Assembly (NCBI GenBank): GCA_035236585.1
Contig: CP141137.1
Location: 50,304,057-50,368,056 of the forward strand
Length of the DNA: 64,000 nt
Source: Warburgia ugandensis
Lineage: Eukaryota; Streptophyta; Magnoliopsida; Canellales; Canellaceae
Direction: 5' to 3'
Position numbers and translations under genes: made by a program. The notes beneath the pieces were generated by a model. That model was not told where the DNA came from, ran no database searches, and was given only the letters and a program-made list of their open reading frames with translations. Below are positions 52,767 through 63,850 of the stretch, in pieces. Each line of letters starts with the position of its first letter. The first letter of the stretch is position 1.

Positions 52767-53766
52767 TTATGAAGCAAGTAGAGATACATAAATCGTGAGT
52801 AATTCATCTATGAAGGTAATGAAATATTTTTTACTATCCATGCTTATATCAGGACAACAAATGTTAGTCTGTATGATTTCTAATATGTCAGAACTCCTCT
52901 TTGCACCCATTTTAGACTTATTAGTCTGCTTGCCTTTAATGCAGTTCACACACGAATCAAAGTCTGTAAAATCAAAAGTCTTAAAAACTTTATCTTTTAC
53001 TAACCTTTTGATTCTATTAATAGAGATATGTCCTAATCTCTAGTGCCACAACATAGAGGATTTCTCATTCATAATGTTACACTTAATACTAGCGATACCA
53101 TGCACAGCCATAACTTCATTGAAGACATCAGTATTTAAATAAATTTTGTACAAATCATCATTCATTATACCATTATCAACAAGTACTAAATTTTTGTATA
53201 AATTAAAAGAAGTTTCATGAAAGTAGAAGGAAAATCTAAGTGGTACAAGTTTAGATACAGAAATCAAATTCTTAGAAAAGCTAGTAATATAAAAGGTTCT
53301 TTCCAAATCAAGTACAAAACTAGTTTGTAAAATAAGCATATATGTCCCCATAGCTTTGACAAGTGAACGCATCTTGTTTCTTGAATAGATGCTCCGTTCA
53401 CTTTCTATCGGTCTCCTTTGATTTAGAAAATCTGGCATGGTATTACAAATATGGATTATAGAACCAAAATCAATCCACCATGTGGTATGTGAAACATCAA
53501 CCATATTAAATTCATAACATACAAAAGAATTAAGATTACCTTTTTTTTCCAGCTAAGCTTTCCTCTTAAGGCAATCTTTCCTCATGTGTCTTTTTTTTTT
53601 TACAAAAGAAAGACCTCATAGCCTCCTTCTTATCAACATGGGCTATAGTTTTGCCTTTCGCTTTCCTTTTAATGGCTTGCTTCTTGTCCTTTTTATGGGT
53701 CACCATATTTGTACTCTCACCCATTTCTTGAACTAATCTCTCCTCTTCTTGAACACACATGGTCAA
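52767..53766 (-). pseudogene. Copia nucleocapsid, protease and integrase N-terminus remnant
   Basis: Frame 53566-53766 is the basic gag end with only part of the zinc knuckle ('FFCKKKK' then 'THEERLP'). Frame 53040-53504 begins with the protease region, 'WWIDFGS', where the usual D-S/T-G catalytic triplet has become D-F-G, and runs into the pre-integrase domain ending 'MLWH'. Frame 52767-52949 continues with 'NCIKGKQTNKSK'. All are disrupted. Confidence 0.8.
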
Positions 53767-53826
53767 GAGTTCATTAATTGACCAGTTTTCCTTATGTGTG
53801 TTGTATGAAATTTTAAATGGTCCATA

Positions 53827-54420
53827 CTAAGAAGGGAAAGAGTTTAAGACAAAATGCACTAAAAAGGACTCAGATATCTCAATTTGCAGTGATTTTAGCT
53901 GAGCAGCTATGTCTCTCATTCTCATCATGTGCTCGAGCACTCCTCTAGTGTCAGTTAGTCTCATTGATGACAACTTGTTCATTAGAGTGCTTGCCAGTGA
54001 TTTATCTAATGACTCAAATTGCTCATCAATGGCTTTTATAAGATCTTTGACATTCTCACATTCAGGTATTGACCCATGGATGCTAGTACTAATGCGAGAT
54101 TTAATGAATATCATGCTCAAACGATTAGATCGTGCCCACTGTTCATAGATAGTGATGTCTACATGAGTACTAGATTCCGTAATTTCAGGAGGCTCTTCCT
54201 TGTGAAGAGCATAGTCAAGATCTATACACCTTAAATAAAGGAGAATTTTCGCCTTCCAGACTTTATAGTTGTCACCAGTTAAGTATAGAACCTCAGATTT
54301 TTCATCAAACAATATCAAAATTTGAATAATTACAAATAAATAAACAAATAACATATGCTTACTAACAATTATGAGGCATAATCCATCAATTATAATGATA
54401 AGCTTACCAATACAAGTCAT
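53827..54420 (-). pseudogene. Copia gag (capsid) remnant
   Basis: Contains 'LTGDNYKVWKAKILLYLRCI', 'YEQWARSNRLSMIFIKSRIS' and 'LMNKLSSMRLTDTRGVLEHM', the order of the UBN2/retrotran_gag copia capsid. The first 40 residues look like out-of-place leader translation. The coat of the virus-like particle is its family role. Confidence 0.8.
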
Positions 54421-54970
54421 AAAAAAATAATATGAATCACTATATCATTAAAATCTACCTGTGGGCAAAGATTTTAACACAAAATTGATCCATTAACAAT
54501 TATGATGAAACTAGTAAATTATAAGTATTTCTTAATGCCTTTGGGCTAATTAAAAAATAAATGCTATTTTACTATTTCATCCTAATTAACCATAATAATA
54601 TAATAAATTTTCTGTGGGGTAAAATTACCATATCAATAAGTTAATTAGAATTTGATGTCATTTAAAACTTAATGTGATCAATATTTTAATTAAATACTTA
54701 ATATATGTATTTTCATATTTAAGGATGTTGTAGCCATTCCTCAAATATAAAATACACATTGATCACATGACATCCAGAAACCTTAATTTAAATCAAGACA
54801 ATTCCATAAAAGCATGACATAAGCTAAAACTAATTAATTTATCATGCTAATATGCCTTAATTTAATCGATCATAAATAAACTTTAATTATGAATTCATTT
54901 GAAAGATTTTTCCAAACAAACACCCAATTTTATTTCTACATGGACAATTTAAATAAATTGGGCCCACACC

Positions 54971-55022
<52 letters not shown>

Positions 55023-56343
55023 TAGGCATGTATAATTGCCTGATTGTGCTGGGCTTTATGCTATGTACAGGATATGATCATTTCTAGTACAACGTAATAG
55101 CCCCTACATTAACGATCAGGATTAATGCTGAAGTCGCTTAGTAGTAATTCATACTTGGTTCTTATCCTAGATGGTTCATGCTAAAGACAACTAGAACAAC
55201 CAAGTTAGAAATGCTTCTCATCTAGCAACAACCATTACGAATCTTCCCAAGTCACCAATTACTAAATCTCTTAGGTATCACCAAAAGGATAAGTTCTCTA
55301 TCTAGAGATCAAGATAAAAAAAAATTGGGTACTCAATTTTGACGCAAATCAATCATGGAAATGCAATGTTCAATCCAATCCAAATTCTGCACAAATGGTT
55401 TCACAATGGCAAGCACAATTGGCAAAGTTGATAACAGCATCCTAACTTACCCAATACAGAACTGATACCATGACAAACAGAACCTAAATCACCAGAAGAA
55501 AAGGTAATCAAATCCAATAGTTTACTCTGAATGACAATTGAGAAGGCGGTGTAGGTGCTAAAACGAATAATAAGGTACTTTTCCAATCTGTCAATTTTGC
55601 AGTGATGAAGGGGATGTCCAACTTCATCCTACGGCTACCTGATGAGTTTCCTCTTTATAACCACATAAGGTCTACTGGGCATATGATGCACGAAATATAA
55701 AGTTGCGAGGCCGAGGGAGCAGCATACATTAGAAACCATTTTCCTTATATTAGTCAAGAGAATCCATTGAGTTTCATGCATTAGAAGTGGATGTTGTTGG
55801 TCTCATCTTCCTCAGTCCTATGAACGTTTAAAGAAGGCATATATATCTACAATACTCCACAAAATTCATGATCAACCTTCTCGACTATTGTGAACTGGAA
55901 AGTTTTTCAGAGACCCAAAATTTTCAGGATGAAACTAAGCAGCCCAACTATCTCTGTGTCGCCGCTTCTGTTGGCCATCACAAGCTCCAACACTCCCTTC
56001 CCATCCATGTCTCCTAACTTGCATAGCCCTGTTTAGATACAAATGGCTGTTGCAGTCTTTAATGGTGACCTCAGCAGTGAATACCATGAAGGCAACAGGA
56101 TGGAAGGTAAGCCTACTGAAAGGCGACATGTGTTTGTACAGACCAAAACTGGATGCATACTACTTCAAAAACAGTAAGGAGAAGAGCGTAGCCATTGTGA
56201 AACCAACAGATGAAGAATAAACATGGGTTTGGAAGTTCAAGAAAGGACCCTCCATGAATCACGATGCTTGTATACAGAAAGACTCCTATATATATATATT
56301 CAGAAACAAAGTATCAGAAAACTACTAGGCAGAGGAATAGCAT
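54421..56343 (-). other. Unusually long copia leader with unexplained content
   Basis: About 1.9 kb lies between the primer-binding site and gag, far longer than usual for copia. It includes a TTA microsatellite. Near the primer site, a minus-strand reading from 56199 starts MATLFSLLFLK, stops, and resumes from 56129 as a 64-codon frame (55935-56129, 'RLTFHPVAFMVFTAEVTIKD') to a stop. A further frame is at 55401-55586. I do not recognise either. It may be captured host sequence or an unrecognised insertion. Confidence 0.45.
54973..55023. repeat. (TTA)n microsatellite
   Basis: Trinucleotide run of about 50 bp in the copia leader. Confidence 0.95.
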
Positions 56344-56355
56344 GCTCTGATACCA
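56344..56355 (-). other. Copia primer-binding site, initiator tRNA-Met type
   Basis: On the minus strand it reads TGGTATCAGAGC, two bases inside the 5' LTR. It is the standard primer site of plant copia elements. Confidence 0.95.
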
Positions 56356-56357
56356 CA

Positions 56358-56670
56358 TGTAAACCAATCTACACATGTTTACAATATTCAGAAATTAAGC
56401 GGAAGCAAAATTTAAACTGTTAGGAACTTACCTCCAGCCATTAGCAACAAACTTGTTGTAGATTTACTCAAGGATCTTCTAATTCAACAGCAGTGTTTGA
56501 TGATGGAAAAAACAGGGATACATCTACTTGAATCAGGGACCCCTTAAGAGATGGTGGTTAATGGTAGTTATCCTTTCATCAACGATAATTGCCATGGGCA
56601 GTTATGACACATGTTAATTGGATTTTGAATTTCAAATGTTAAGGACCACAAAATGTCCTAAGTTCTAACA
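56358..56670 (-). repeat. Right LTR (5' LTR) of the copia element
   Basis: TGTAAACCAATCTAC ... AAGTTCTAACA, 313 bp. It carries 14 bp (in 'caacgataattgccatggg') missing from the left LTR. Confidence 0.95.
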
Positions 56671-56675
56671 CTATC

Positions 56676-57630
56676 TGCATGTTTTGACGAGGTCCTACTT
56701 CTCTACCAACGAAATCTCGAGTTTTGACGGTGAATAGTAGATGATCTTGAAATGGGAGGGAAAGGAAATGCATTACTAGTTGTAGAGGCAATTGGATTAT
56801 TTGTTGTAGAGGTAATTGTGGGTTGGACTGAATTGTGGATTTTCTTGCCAGCCCAAATTCTAGCCGATACGTAGTAACTAACTGTTAGAATGCAGGCAAA
56901 GCAACAATAGTGAAAGCTAACAAACCCCTGCTCATTCTATTTCGAACTATCGGTGGAGATGGTGCTGGGGTGGGTGGGGTTGAATCCCAACTAGTGTTTA
57001 TGCACTGGTTACAAATAATTCTAGAACCAGAAGAAATATTTTGAGAACTAGGATATACACCACAGTTACAATTACCTTCCACTTCTCCAACACATCAAAG
57101 TTAAGTTTCTTGTCATCAATCAGCAACTGAAGTCATCACCTGCAGAAACAGTTTCAAAAGCCATATTGTTTTCTGAATTTTGAATGACTCCTCCCCCTCC
57201 CCAGCAAACCATTCTTCCATCTGAAGTTCGAATTGCGCAGTTTCGATTCACTTCTAAAGCGAGGTTGGAGCATGCAAAAGGTGGCCCAGAAGGAGAATTC
57301 AACTGTCCCAGTCATTTCTCCCTCTGCAAATAATTAACCCTGAAACATCAATACCACAAACACGGGAGTCTCCTGCCAAAAATCCTCTTCCAGAAGTAAC
57401 TGACTGGAGAGAAACATTTTCCCTCTGTGAAAGCCCACCTCTCCAACATCTAGCAATCCCTGAATCATTCTCTATAGCACAGACATGATCATCACCCACA
57501 GAGAGATCCGTCAAACTCACCACACCATTATAGATTCTTTTAGGTACTAATGTATTGTTGAGATACCTGAATCTCCCAACAATGAATTCTCAGCCCGTCG
57601 GAGCGCCATCAAACGTTCTTCTTCTACAGT
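56676..57630 (-). pseudogene. CRINKLY4-related kinase, extracellular and membrane-proximal part
   Basis: Minus strand, reading from right to left. Frame 57299-57523 has 'LTDLSVGDDHVCAIENDSG' and 'ARCWRGG'; frame 57120-57302 has 'NCAIRTSDGRMVCWGGGG' and 'FETVSAGDDFSC'. These are crinkly repeats, the RCC1-like beta-propeller units of CRINKLY4 and CCR kinases, with cysteine pairs around CAI/CWG motifs. Frame 56885-57082 has cysteine-rich 'GNCNCGVYPS' and a proline stretch, then the start of a hydrophobic segment cut by a stop. Further codons up to the copia insert read 'RTSSKHAD', the conserved segment just before a CCR kinase domain. Three frames are needed, so it is a pseudogene. No introns are visible, matching the intronless CCR genes. 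Confidence 0.8.
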
Positions 57631-57670
57631 GGCTTAACAGGTAGATCTGCAATGAATGAGTGGGGAGTAT

Positions 57671-57834
57671 TTTGGAAATTATGAAAAAACTAACAAAGAT
57701 TCACGATGAAATGATAACAGAGTGGCAAATTTGCGAAGATCTCGATTATGTAATGGCAAATTTGCAAAATAAAAAAAAAGGTGGGATTTTTCCTCAAAAA
57801 TGCGAAAAAGGAATGGCATTGTAGCAAAAATCCC
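57671..57834 (-). repeat. Right terminal inverted repeat of the Pack-MULE
   Basis: Reverse complement begins GGGATTTTTGCTACAATGCC and follows the left repeat for about 160 bp with small indels. Confidence 0.85.
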
Positions 57835-57843
57835 AAAAATAAA

Positions 57844-59654
57844 ATAAAGTTAAGAAATTTACCCCACGTATACATTGTACTTGTTAAGATTTGCAAATGC
57901 CAGAATAGGGAAAACTAAATTAAATAAGAAGACAAATAGTTTAGATTATAATTTAATATTTTGAACTCATAATCATGGTTTGCAAGAAGAGTCCATATGC
58001 CCAGTAATAGCACCATGTCAAATCAAGTATAGTGAATATTAAAAATTGAAAATTCACGTTGTCTCTTTCAAGATGAATGGTTTAGATCATAATTTAAAAT
58101 TTTACTCACAAGTGCACCAAGTAGTAAAAATAAAATAAAAATTCAAGAATGCATGAGCATAATCAAGTATAGTTGAGATTAGAAATTGGAAATTTATAGT
58201 GTCTCCTTGAGATAATGGTTTAGATCATAATTTAAAATTTTGATATAAGTGCACTAGGTAGAGCAAAAACTAAAGAAAAATTCAAGAATACATGAGTATA
58301 AGACTTGACATTACTTCAGGTAGGTAAACATGACTAACATAAGTTGTTGATGTGTTAGGATCATATATTTAACTAAGAGCATTGATATTCCTCCCTTGTT
58401 TTCACTTTAGTCCCACACCCTCTTAGTTTGTTTGTCACTTGACCGTAAAAGATGTTGACTTCTATATTGTAAAGTCATAAAAATAAGTAAGGTGACCCCA
58501 TTTACTTACTACTAAGACAAATATTACCATTTTACTTGAATGGGAGACTCTACCTAGTCGTTTTTCTCTATTGATATTGATCACTGTTTAGGCTAGATGT
58601 GGAAAATTATGGCTATCAAATGATTTGAGCTGCTTATTACTTTTTAAAATGAATGGTGATGATTTTTCACTCAAAATAACATCAGCTAAGATCATCCAAT
58701 GGACATCGGTTACCCAAGTAATTACGCCAAAAAGTTCTGGTGTGCAAAGGTTCTAGTAATTAAGACAATAAACAAAAAAAAGTTCATGTTTAGCTTCTTA
58801 TATATATGAAAATTTACCTTTTTTCTTACACCACCCATTCCACAAGGTCTGCGACTACATATCAATTGATCCATCTTCAGTATTGGCTTTATGAATGCAT
58901 AGGCATGCCCCTAATTGACAAAGTTGAAAAAATATTATAGTTAGCTACGTTAGAGGCTAAAGTGCAAAAGTAAAGGACTAGAATGGATTTACCTTGTAAG
59001 AAGCTATGAAATCGAGGTTTTCTTTCCTCTCTATTCTTCAAGTAAAACATGTAGATATTTATAGAAGGATGGGATTACCTTAGGGTCATATGCTAAGAAT
59101 GTGGTGGTACAATTCAATTGGCTGCAAAAATGGTCTAAAATTTAGACAATAGGATTAAAGTGTTTCTTCTAAAGAATGGTTCAGATGAATGATGAAAAAG
59201 GTTAAAGGAACAAAGATCATTACAAAAGTTTCTGAGGTAAAATTGGATGAAATTCTACCTAAAGCCACCTGGCATAGAGACCCAATCTTGAGTGAAATAA
59301 ATAATGTGCTTTCCCGTTCTCCTTCCAGTTTACCTACTACAGTACCAGCATGAATATGATCTTCACCAGACATACCCAATGCTTTAGCTAGTATACCAAT
59401 TGCTTCTAGTCATAGGCTTTTTGTCCTTCTGATGAATCAAGAATTGAAGCCTTAGTATTAGAAGCCACCTTTTCAACAAATGGTGTTGATGAAAAAGTTA
59501 GGTGGCAATGAGAATCTTTTGAAGACATAAGGAAATATAATTTATTAAAAATGTATTTGGCAAAGGTGGTTTAGAAGTTAGAATTGAATGCGATTGTTTT
59601 TTATGCACAAATAAAAGTGGGTGGGGTCCTGCATTTGGTGGTCAGATCTATCAG
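57844..59654. other. Intergenic AT-rich DNA with degraded tandem units
   Basis: About 57938-58310 contains units of ~135 bp with the shared blocks 'gtttagatcataatttaaaa', 'caagtatagt' and 'aattcaagaat'. I see no gene in the rest. Confidence 0.45.
57938..58310. repeat. Degenerate ~135-bp tandem repeats
   Basis: 'tttagattataatttaatat' (57943), 'tttagatcataatttaaaat' (58081) and 'tttagatcataatttaaaat' (58213) mark three unit starts; the parts between them align loosely. Confidence 0.7.
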
Positions 59655-59850
59655 TGGAAAATATTATTTGTACTAAATGGAGGGTCATGATTGTTTGATG
59701 TATAAGATTTTTGGGGGCTTGGGTTGACTGGATGTTTATCTGTACCACTAAATGCCAAAGCATGTAGATCCATACTAGAGATGTTGTTGAATTAATGTTT
59801 CTATGATTACCAAGTAACTGGAATAGCACTTAATAAAGGCCAAAAGTGGC
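59655..59850 (+). repeat. Dispersed repeat of unknown type, copy B
   Basis: 'aaatggagggtcatgattgt', 'ataagatttttgggg', 'actaaatgcca', 'tagatccatacta', 'gattaccaagtaact', 'aaaggccaaaag'. Uninterrupted version of the repeat at 47895. Confidence 0.7.
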
Positions 59851-60027
59851 AGCACGATTAGTTGGTTTTTAGATGAGAGTTATAGTCAAAACATCTAACC
59901 ATCGATCTAATTTAAGGGGGAGAAAGACAAAAGATTGGATCAAATGATTAAGATAGTCAATCTAGCATCATCAAAGATGGCTACAGTAGTATGATCTAAT
60001 TGGGCCCAGTAGTGACTCCCTATTGCT

Positions 60028-60192
60028 ATGGCAATATGGGAAACGGTAAAAGTTGTTGTCGTGTGACCTTGTGGTTACGGGTTCAAGGCGTGGAAATAGC
60101 TTCTTGCAAAATGCAAGATAAGGTTGTATACTTTAGGCTCTTGTGGTCCGCCCCTTCCCTGGACCCTGCATAGGTGAGAGCTCCATCACAAT
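60028..60192 (+). mobile_element. Au-type SINE
   Basis: + strand copy with 'gtgaccttgtggttacgggt', 'caaggcgtggaaatag', 'cttcttgcaaaatgcaagat', 'ttgtggtccgccccttccc' and 'cctgcataggtgagagc'. Similar words 'caatatgggaa' and 'caatatgtgaa' flank it and may be the target duplication. Confidence 0.82.
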
Positions 60193-60457
60193 ATGTGAAA
60201 AAGAAAGGCCCAATATCATTAGCCAAAACCAATTCGCTCTTGCACAACCAAGTTCCATGAAATTCGCCCAAACAGATATTAAATCCTTGTTGAAACTTTC
60301 TGTAGTGAGGTTTGGGCAAACACTAAACAATTCACTAATCAATTTTCTTGTAGCCTAGAGTTTGTTGGAAGGTCACAATAATCTCAAAGAGAAGATATCA
60401 TAGAGCAAAGCAATTAACCGGAATCTACAAAACAAAACTAATAAATAAAGAGTCCAT

Positions 60458-60821
60458 GAGTTGGCGCACTAATACATGCAAAAAAGTCGTGCTCCATTTT
60501 GTGATAGATCATGACTTCTTTTGAAAGATTTACGTTGTTCATCTTGTTCTAAATGACTTAGATAGGGAGTCTACAAAAACTAGATGCATTTGAATGAACT
60601 TATACCCATTTTTTAGGTCTTTGAAAAAACCTAAAAAAATAAAAATGGCTGTGATTTCAAGTGAACATAAAATAGTCCGTGAGCATTCAATCATCTTTAA
60701 TTTTGGTATATTGCCTACATAAATAATTTCGAACAAGATGAATGGCTTGAATATTCCAAAAAAGTCATGTTTATCACAAAATGGAGTGTTGACTTCTTCG
60801 TAGGCTAGAGTGCGCCAACTC
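60458..60821. mobile_element. 364-bp foldback / MITE-like element
   Basis: Outer ends GAGTTGGCGCACT (60458-60470) and its complement AGTGCGCCAACTC (60809-60821) pair exactly. The arms continue inward for ~90 bp with matching blocks 'ccattttgtgat', 'catgact' and 'ttcatcttgttc' and their complements. The centre is about 170 bp. Target duplication not resolved, so family is open. Confidence 0.75.
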
Positions 60822-61854
60822 TTACTGAAAGTCTGAAAGAAATCAAAACTAAGAAAGAATTTATAGGATTTGAGAAAATTGAGACAGTTTTGAAGGTACC
60901 TCTATGTGGAAGTTGTTGGTTGTAGATTGGAAGAAGAAGAAGAGGGAGGAGGGAAGTGGGTGAATTAAGAATGCATGTTTAGGAAATGAATCACTATTAC
61001 CAACTTGAGGAAGAGGGAAAGACAGTTAGCAAAAGAAAAAACAATTGGAGAGAAAATGTGTATGTGCAGGAGAAAAAGTGTGCTTGTGCATGAAAAATAA
61101 ACAAGAGAACTGGACACACAATGGTTGCCAAAATTATTGTAAGTGGTAAAAGAAGTTACTACGTCGAGGGAGAGAAGGAAAAGTAATTTGTTGAGGAGTG
61201 CATGAGTTCCCGGGCAAATGTGGGCGCATCACTTTATCATGCTTGCTTCACTTTTGGTTGATCAGACCTGTTTATTTAAATTTTCTACCTGCTAATGTTA
61301 GATATAATTTCTAAAATATAATCAAATTTGAATATTTTATGTTAAAAAAATATGCTGTTTAAGTTACTCATTTTGGAGTCTCGGTGTTTGTATGATTGAA
61401 TGTACACTTTTCGATTTCCAAAATATTCAATCAACATTCTTTTAGGACTAGTACTTACCGGGAATCAGAAAAATCAAATGAATGGGTTTGATCATAGAGT
61501 GAAGTAGAGTCACAACACCCTTAGTTACATGTCGCATGCATTTACTCGAACAATACTAGAAATCTATACTACATGTAAAGAAAAGTATTCCGTTGGTCAA
61601 TGAACCAACTTAGGAGAGTAATTTACACTATGGTTTAGTCATTTAATAAATATGATAATTTAAGGCTTTAAGTTATAACTTCATAATCTACTATAATACA
61701 AGACAACGTTCCTTTTCTTGGCACATGCCTACATGTCATATATTTGCATTTTCTCTTTTTTATATCATTTGAAACTTTTAACATTCTTTGTTATCTTTAT
61801 TACTACTATAACTGTATAGATGATGTGCCTTTTCTTAGCACATCCCGAATTGTC
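60822..61854. other. Intergenic, nothing recognised
   Basis: AT-rich DNA without a supported feature. Confidence 0.4.
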
Positions 61855-61878
61855 ATATATATATATATATATATATAT
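61855..61878. repeat. (AT)n run
   Basis: 24-bp AT dinucleotide run about 40 bp outside the second MULE-like element. Confidence 0.9.
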
Positions 61879-61917
61879 GTTTTAAAACTTCAAACTCCCT
61901 TTTTCTTTTATTTTTTA

Positions 61918-62863
61918 GGGTTTTTTACAAAATGCCTTTACATTTTGGCATTTTTGCAAAAAAGTCCAACATTTTTTGAGTTTTACAAATTTTCAATATC
62001 TTTTCATGAGCTTTGCAAAATTGCCATTTTGTAAGTTTTCATACTCCTTCCTTGTTAGTTTTCTCAAAATTTTGATATTAACTCTTCTTTGTTTCTCTCT
62101 GTTAGTACATTATAACAAGACTTTGTTCGTAATTTTTTGCACAAAAATCTCTAAAATTGATTGTTCTAAATAGAAGATATTGAGAAGAAGAAGACCAAGT
62201 CTTAGATTTCCAATTTCATTCAAAAAGGCATCTAACGAAGAGCTTAAGGTCTGCTACTTGTCACTGTTCGGTTGAACAATAACAGTATTTTGCTTATATT
62301 TTAAACTTGAATTTTTTTATTAAATTTATTATATTTTTAATTGATCTAGAGCATTGATTACGTTCTAATTTGAAGAGTTTTATGTCAACTTTTAGTGAGA
62401 AATCTAAGTTTAAATTGTTGAATTTCATTGGAAAGACTTAATAGGTATTGTTGACATGTTGGTGAACATGATATGTTTGAGATTGAATATCTCATATTGA
62501 TTGGTTTTTTATTGAAATGTAACTATAACATTAGATTTCTTATTATTGAATTGTGTTAGATACCTAAGTTTCAATGAAACTTTCTATCGAAAAATCATTG
62601 AATTTAGTGGCCAAAGTAGTTAACTTAATCAAGTTTGCCAATGTGAGGTAGCAGATTTGTTAGAAAGTATTAAGAGAGAGAAATGGAGAAGGGTGATATC
62701 GGAATTTCAAAAAAATAATAGGGAAAGAGGATGAAAAACTATATAATGGTAATTTTGCAAAGCCCATAAAAACTTAATGGAAAATTTACACAAACAGGAA
62801 AAATGTTGGACTTTTTTTTGTTTGCAAAAATGCGAAAATGTAATGCATTTTTGGAAAAAATTC
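61918..62863. mobile_element. Non-autonomous MULE-like element
   Basis: Inverted repeats at 61918-62118 and about 62659-62863 share most of ~200 bp: 'ttacattttggcatttttgc' versus 'ttacattttcgcatttttgc', then 'aagtccaacattttt', 'gctttgcaaaatt.ccatt'. The ends resemble those of the Pack-MULE at 49.5 kb ('aaatgcc.tt.c.ttttggc.tttttgc'), so they belong to related families. The 540-bp centre has no coding frame I can support. A clear 9-bp target duplication was not found, and the right terminus has GAA in place of GGG. Confidence 0.7.
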
Positions 62864-63069
62864 AAGTTTATAAACGTCTATTTTTTATCATCAAAAGCCA
62901 TTTTTTCATGCTAGAACCATCTAATCCACATGCTTTCTAGAACACCAAGATATCCAAAGTCAAAGCAATCGGGTGAACATATTCCATCATCCAAATGGGG
63001 CTTTCTTCGTGCAAACAAGTGCCTTGAGACCAAGCGCTTTATATAGAGAATTTTTTTAACATCCTCTAC

Positions 63070-63275
63070 AGTTTTTGCATGTCCTAAATGGAGAATCCTA
63101 TTGTTTGATTTTTACGATTTTTGGGGGACGAGACCTACTAGATGGTAATATGAACTGCTAAATGTTGTGCTCCACAAAGAAATGTAAATCTATACTACAT
63201 TGTCGTGGACTAAATGTCTCTACTATTACCAAGTAATTTGAATTGGTGCTTGGAAAAGGCCAAAAGAGAGGCAGT
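63070..63275 (+). repeat. Dispersed repeat of unknown type, copy C
   Basis: 'ctaaatggagaatcctattg', 'acgatttttggggga', 'gctaaatgttg', 'aaatctatacta', 'tattaccaagtaatt', 'aaaaggccaaaag'. Third copy, same order and strand as 47895 and 59655. Confidence 0.7.
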
Positions 63276-63783
63276 AATAGTGGACAAAAAAAGCATAGAC
63301 TTAACTTCTCTCCGTTCAATTGCACAAACACATAGTGCCTGGACCATTTGGAAGCTCGAAATGATCTGGTTCATTACAGTAAAAATCTGGATCTGGAGTG
63401 GCTATGGAAGCAAAGAAAGTTAGATGTGCGTGAAATGGCTAATGGAGGATGATGTTAGTTGTTTGTTTACTTGGGAACAAAGTAACACTCTAAACGAAAA
63501 GCTTAGAATAGCATCAGAGGGAGGGGATATAAAACTTTATATTATGAATGCATGCAGGTGAAGTGGTAAACACCCAAACTAGGAATGATCAAACTTGATT
63601 TTGATGGGGCACCCGGGGCAACCCGGGTCTAGCTGGAGCAGGTGGAATATTAATAGACTAGCAGGGAAAATCTGTTGCTGCTTTCAACTATTTCCTAAAT
63701 CTGAATTTTAACGTCAACTCTTTTGTATCAAATGATTAAGATACGGCCCAATAGTACTTTCCTATTAATGAAGTGGTTCCATC

Positions 63784-63850
<67 letters not shown>

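Larger units (their letters stand above)
49942..56670 (-). mobile_element. Ty1/copia LTR retrotransposon, degraded
   Basis: LTRs at 49942-50240 (299 bp) and 56358-56670 (313 bp), both TG...CA. There is a perfect 5-bp target duplication CTATC (49937-49941 and 56671-56675), a tRNA-iMet primer-binding site next to the right LTR, and a polypurine tract next to the left. Gag, protease, integrase, reverse transcriptase and RNase H remains follow in copia order on the minus strand. Frames are broken and the LTRs differ by a 14-bp indel plus substitutions, so the copy is old and inactive. It is inserted in the captured kinase sequence. Confidence 0.95.
49499..57834 (-). mobile_element. Pack-MULE-like element with a captured receptor-kinase gene
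   Basis: Long inverted repeats at 49499-49653 and 57671-57834 start GGGATTTTTGCT and share most of ~155 bp. This is the long-TIR form of Mutator-like elements. The 9-bp flanks AAAATTAAA (49490-49498) and AAAAATAAA (57835-57843) differ at one base, fitting a MULE 9-bp target duplication in low-complexity DNA. No MURA transposase is present; the interior is minus-strand sequence of a CRINKLY4-related kinase gene, later split by a copia element at 49942-56670. Without that insert the element would be about 1.6 kb. The alternative, two unrelated MULE ends flanking a resident pseudogene, is less likely given the matching flanks. Confidence 0.75.

Noticed and set aside
60028..60120. tRNA-like sequence with B-box motif
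   Set aside because: It is the tRNA-derived head of a SINE, not a tRNA gene; the same sequence recurs with SINE bodies elsewhere in the window.
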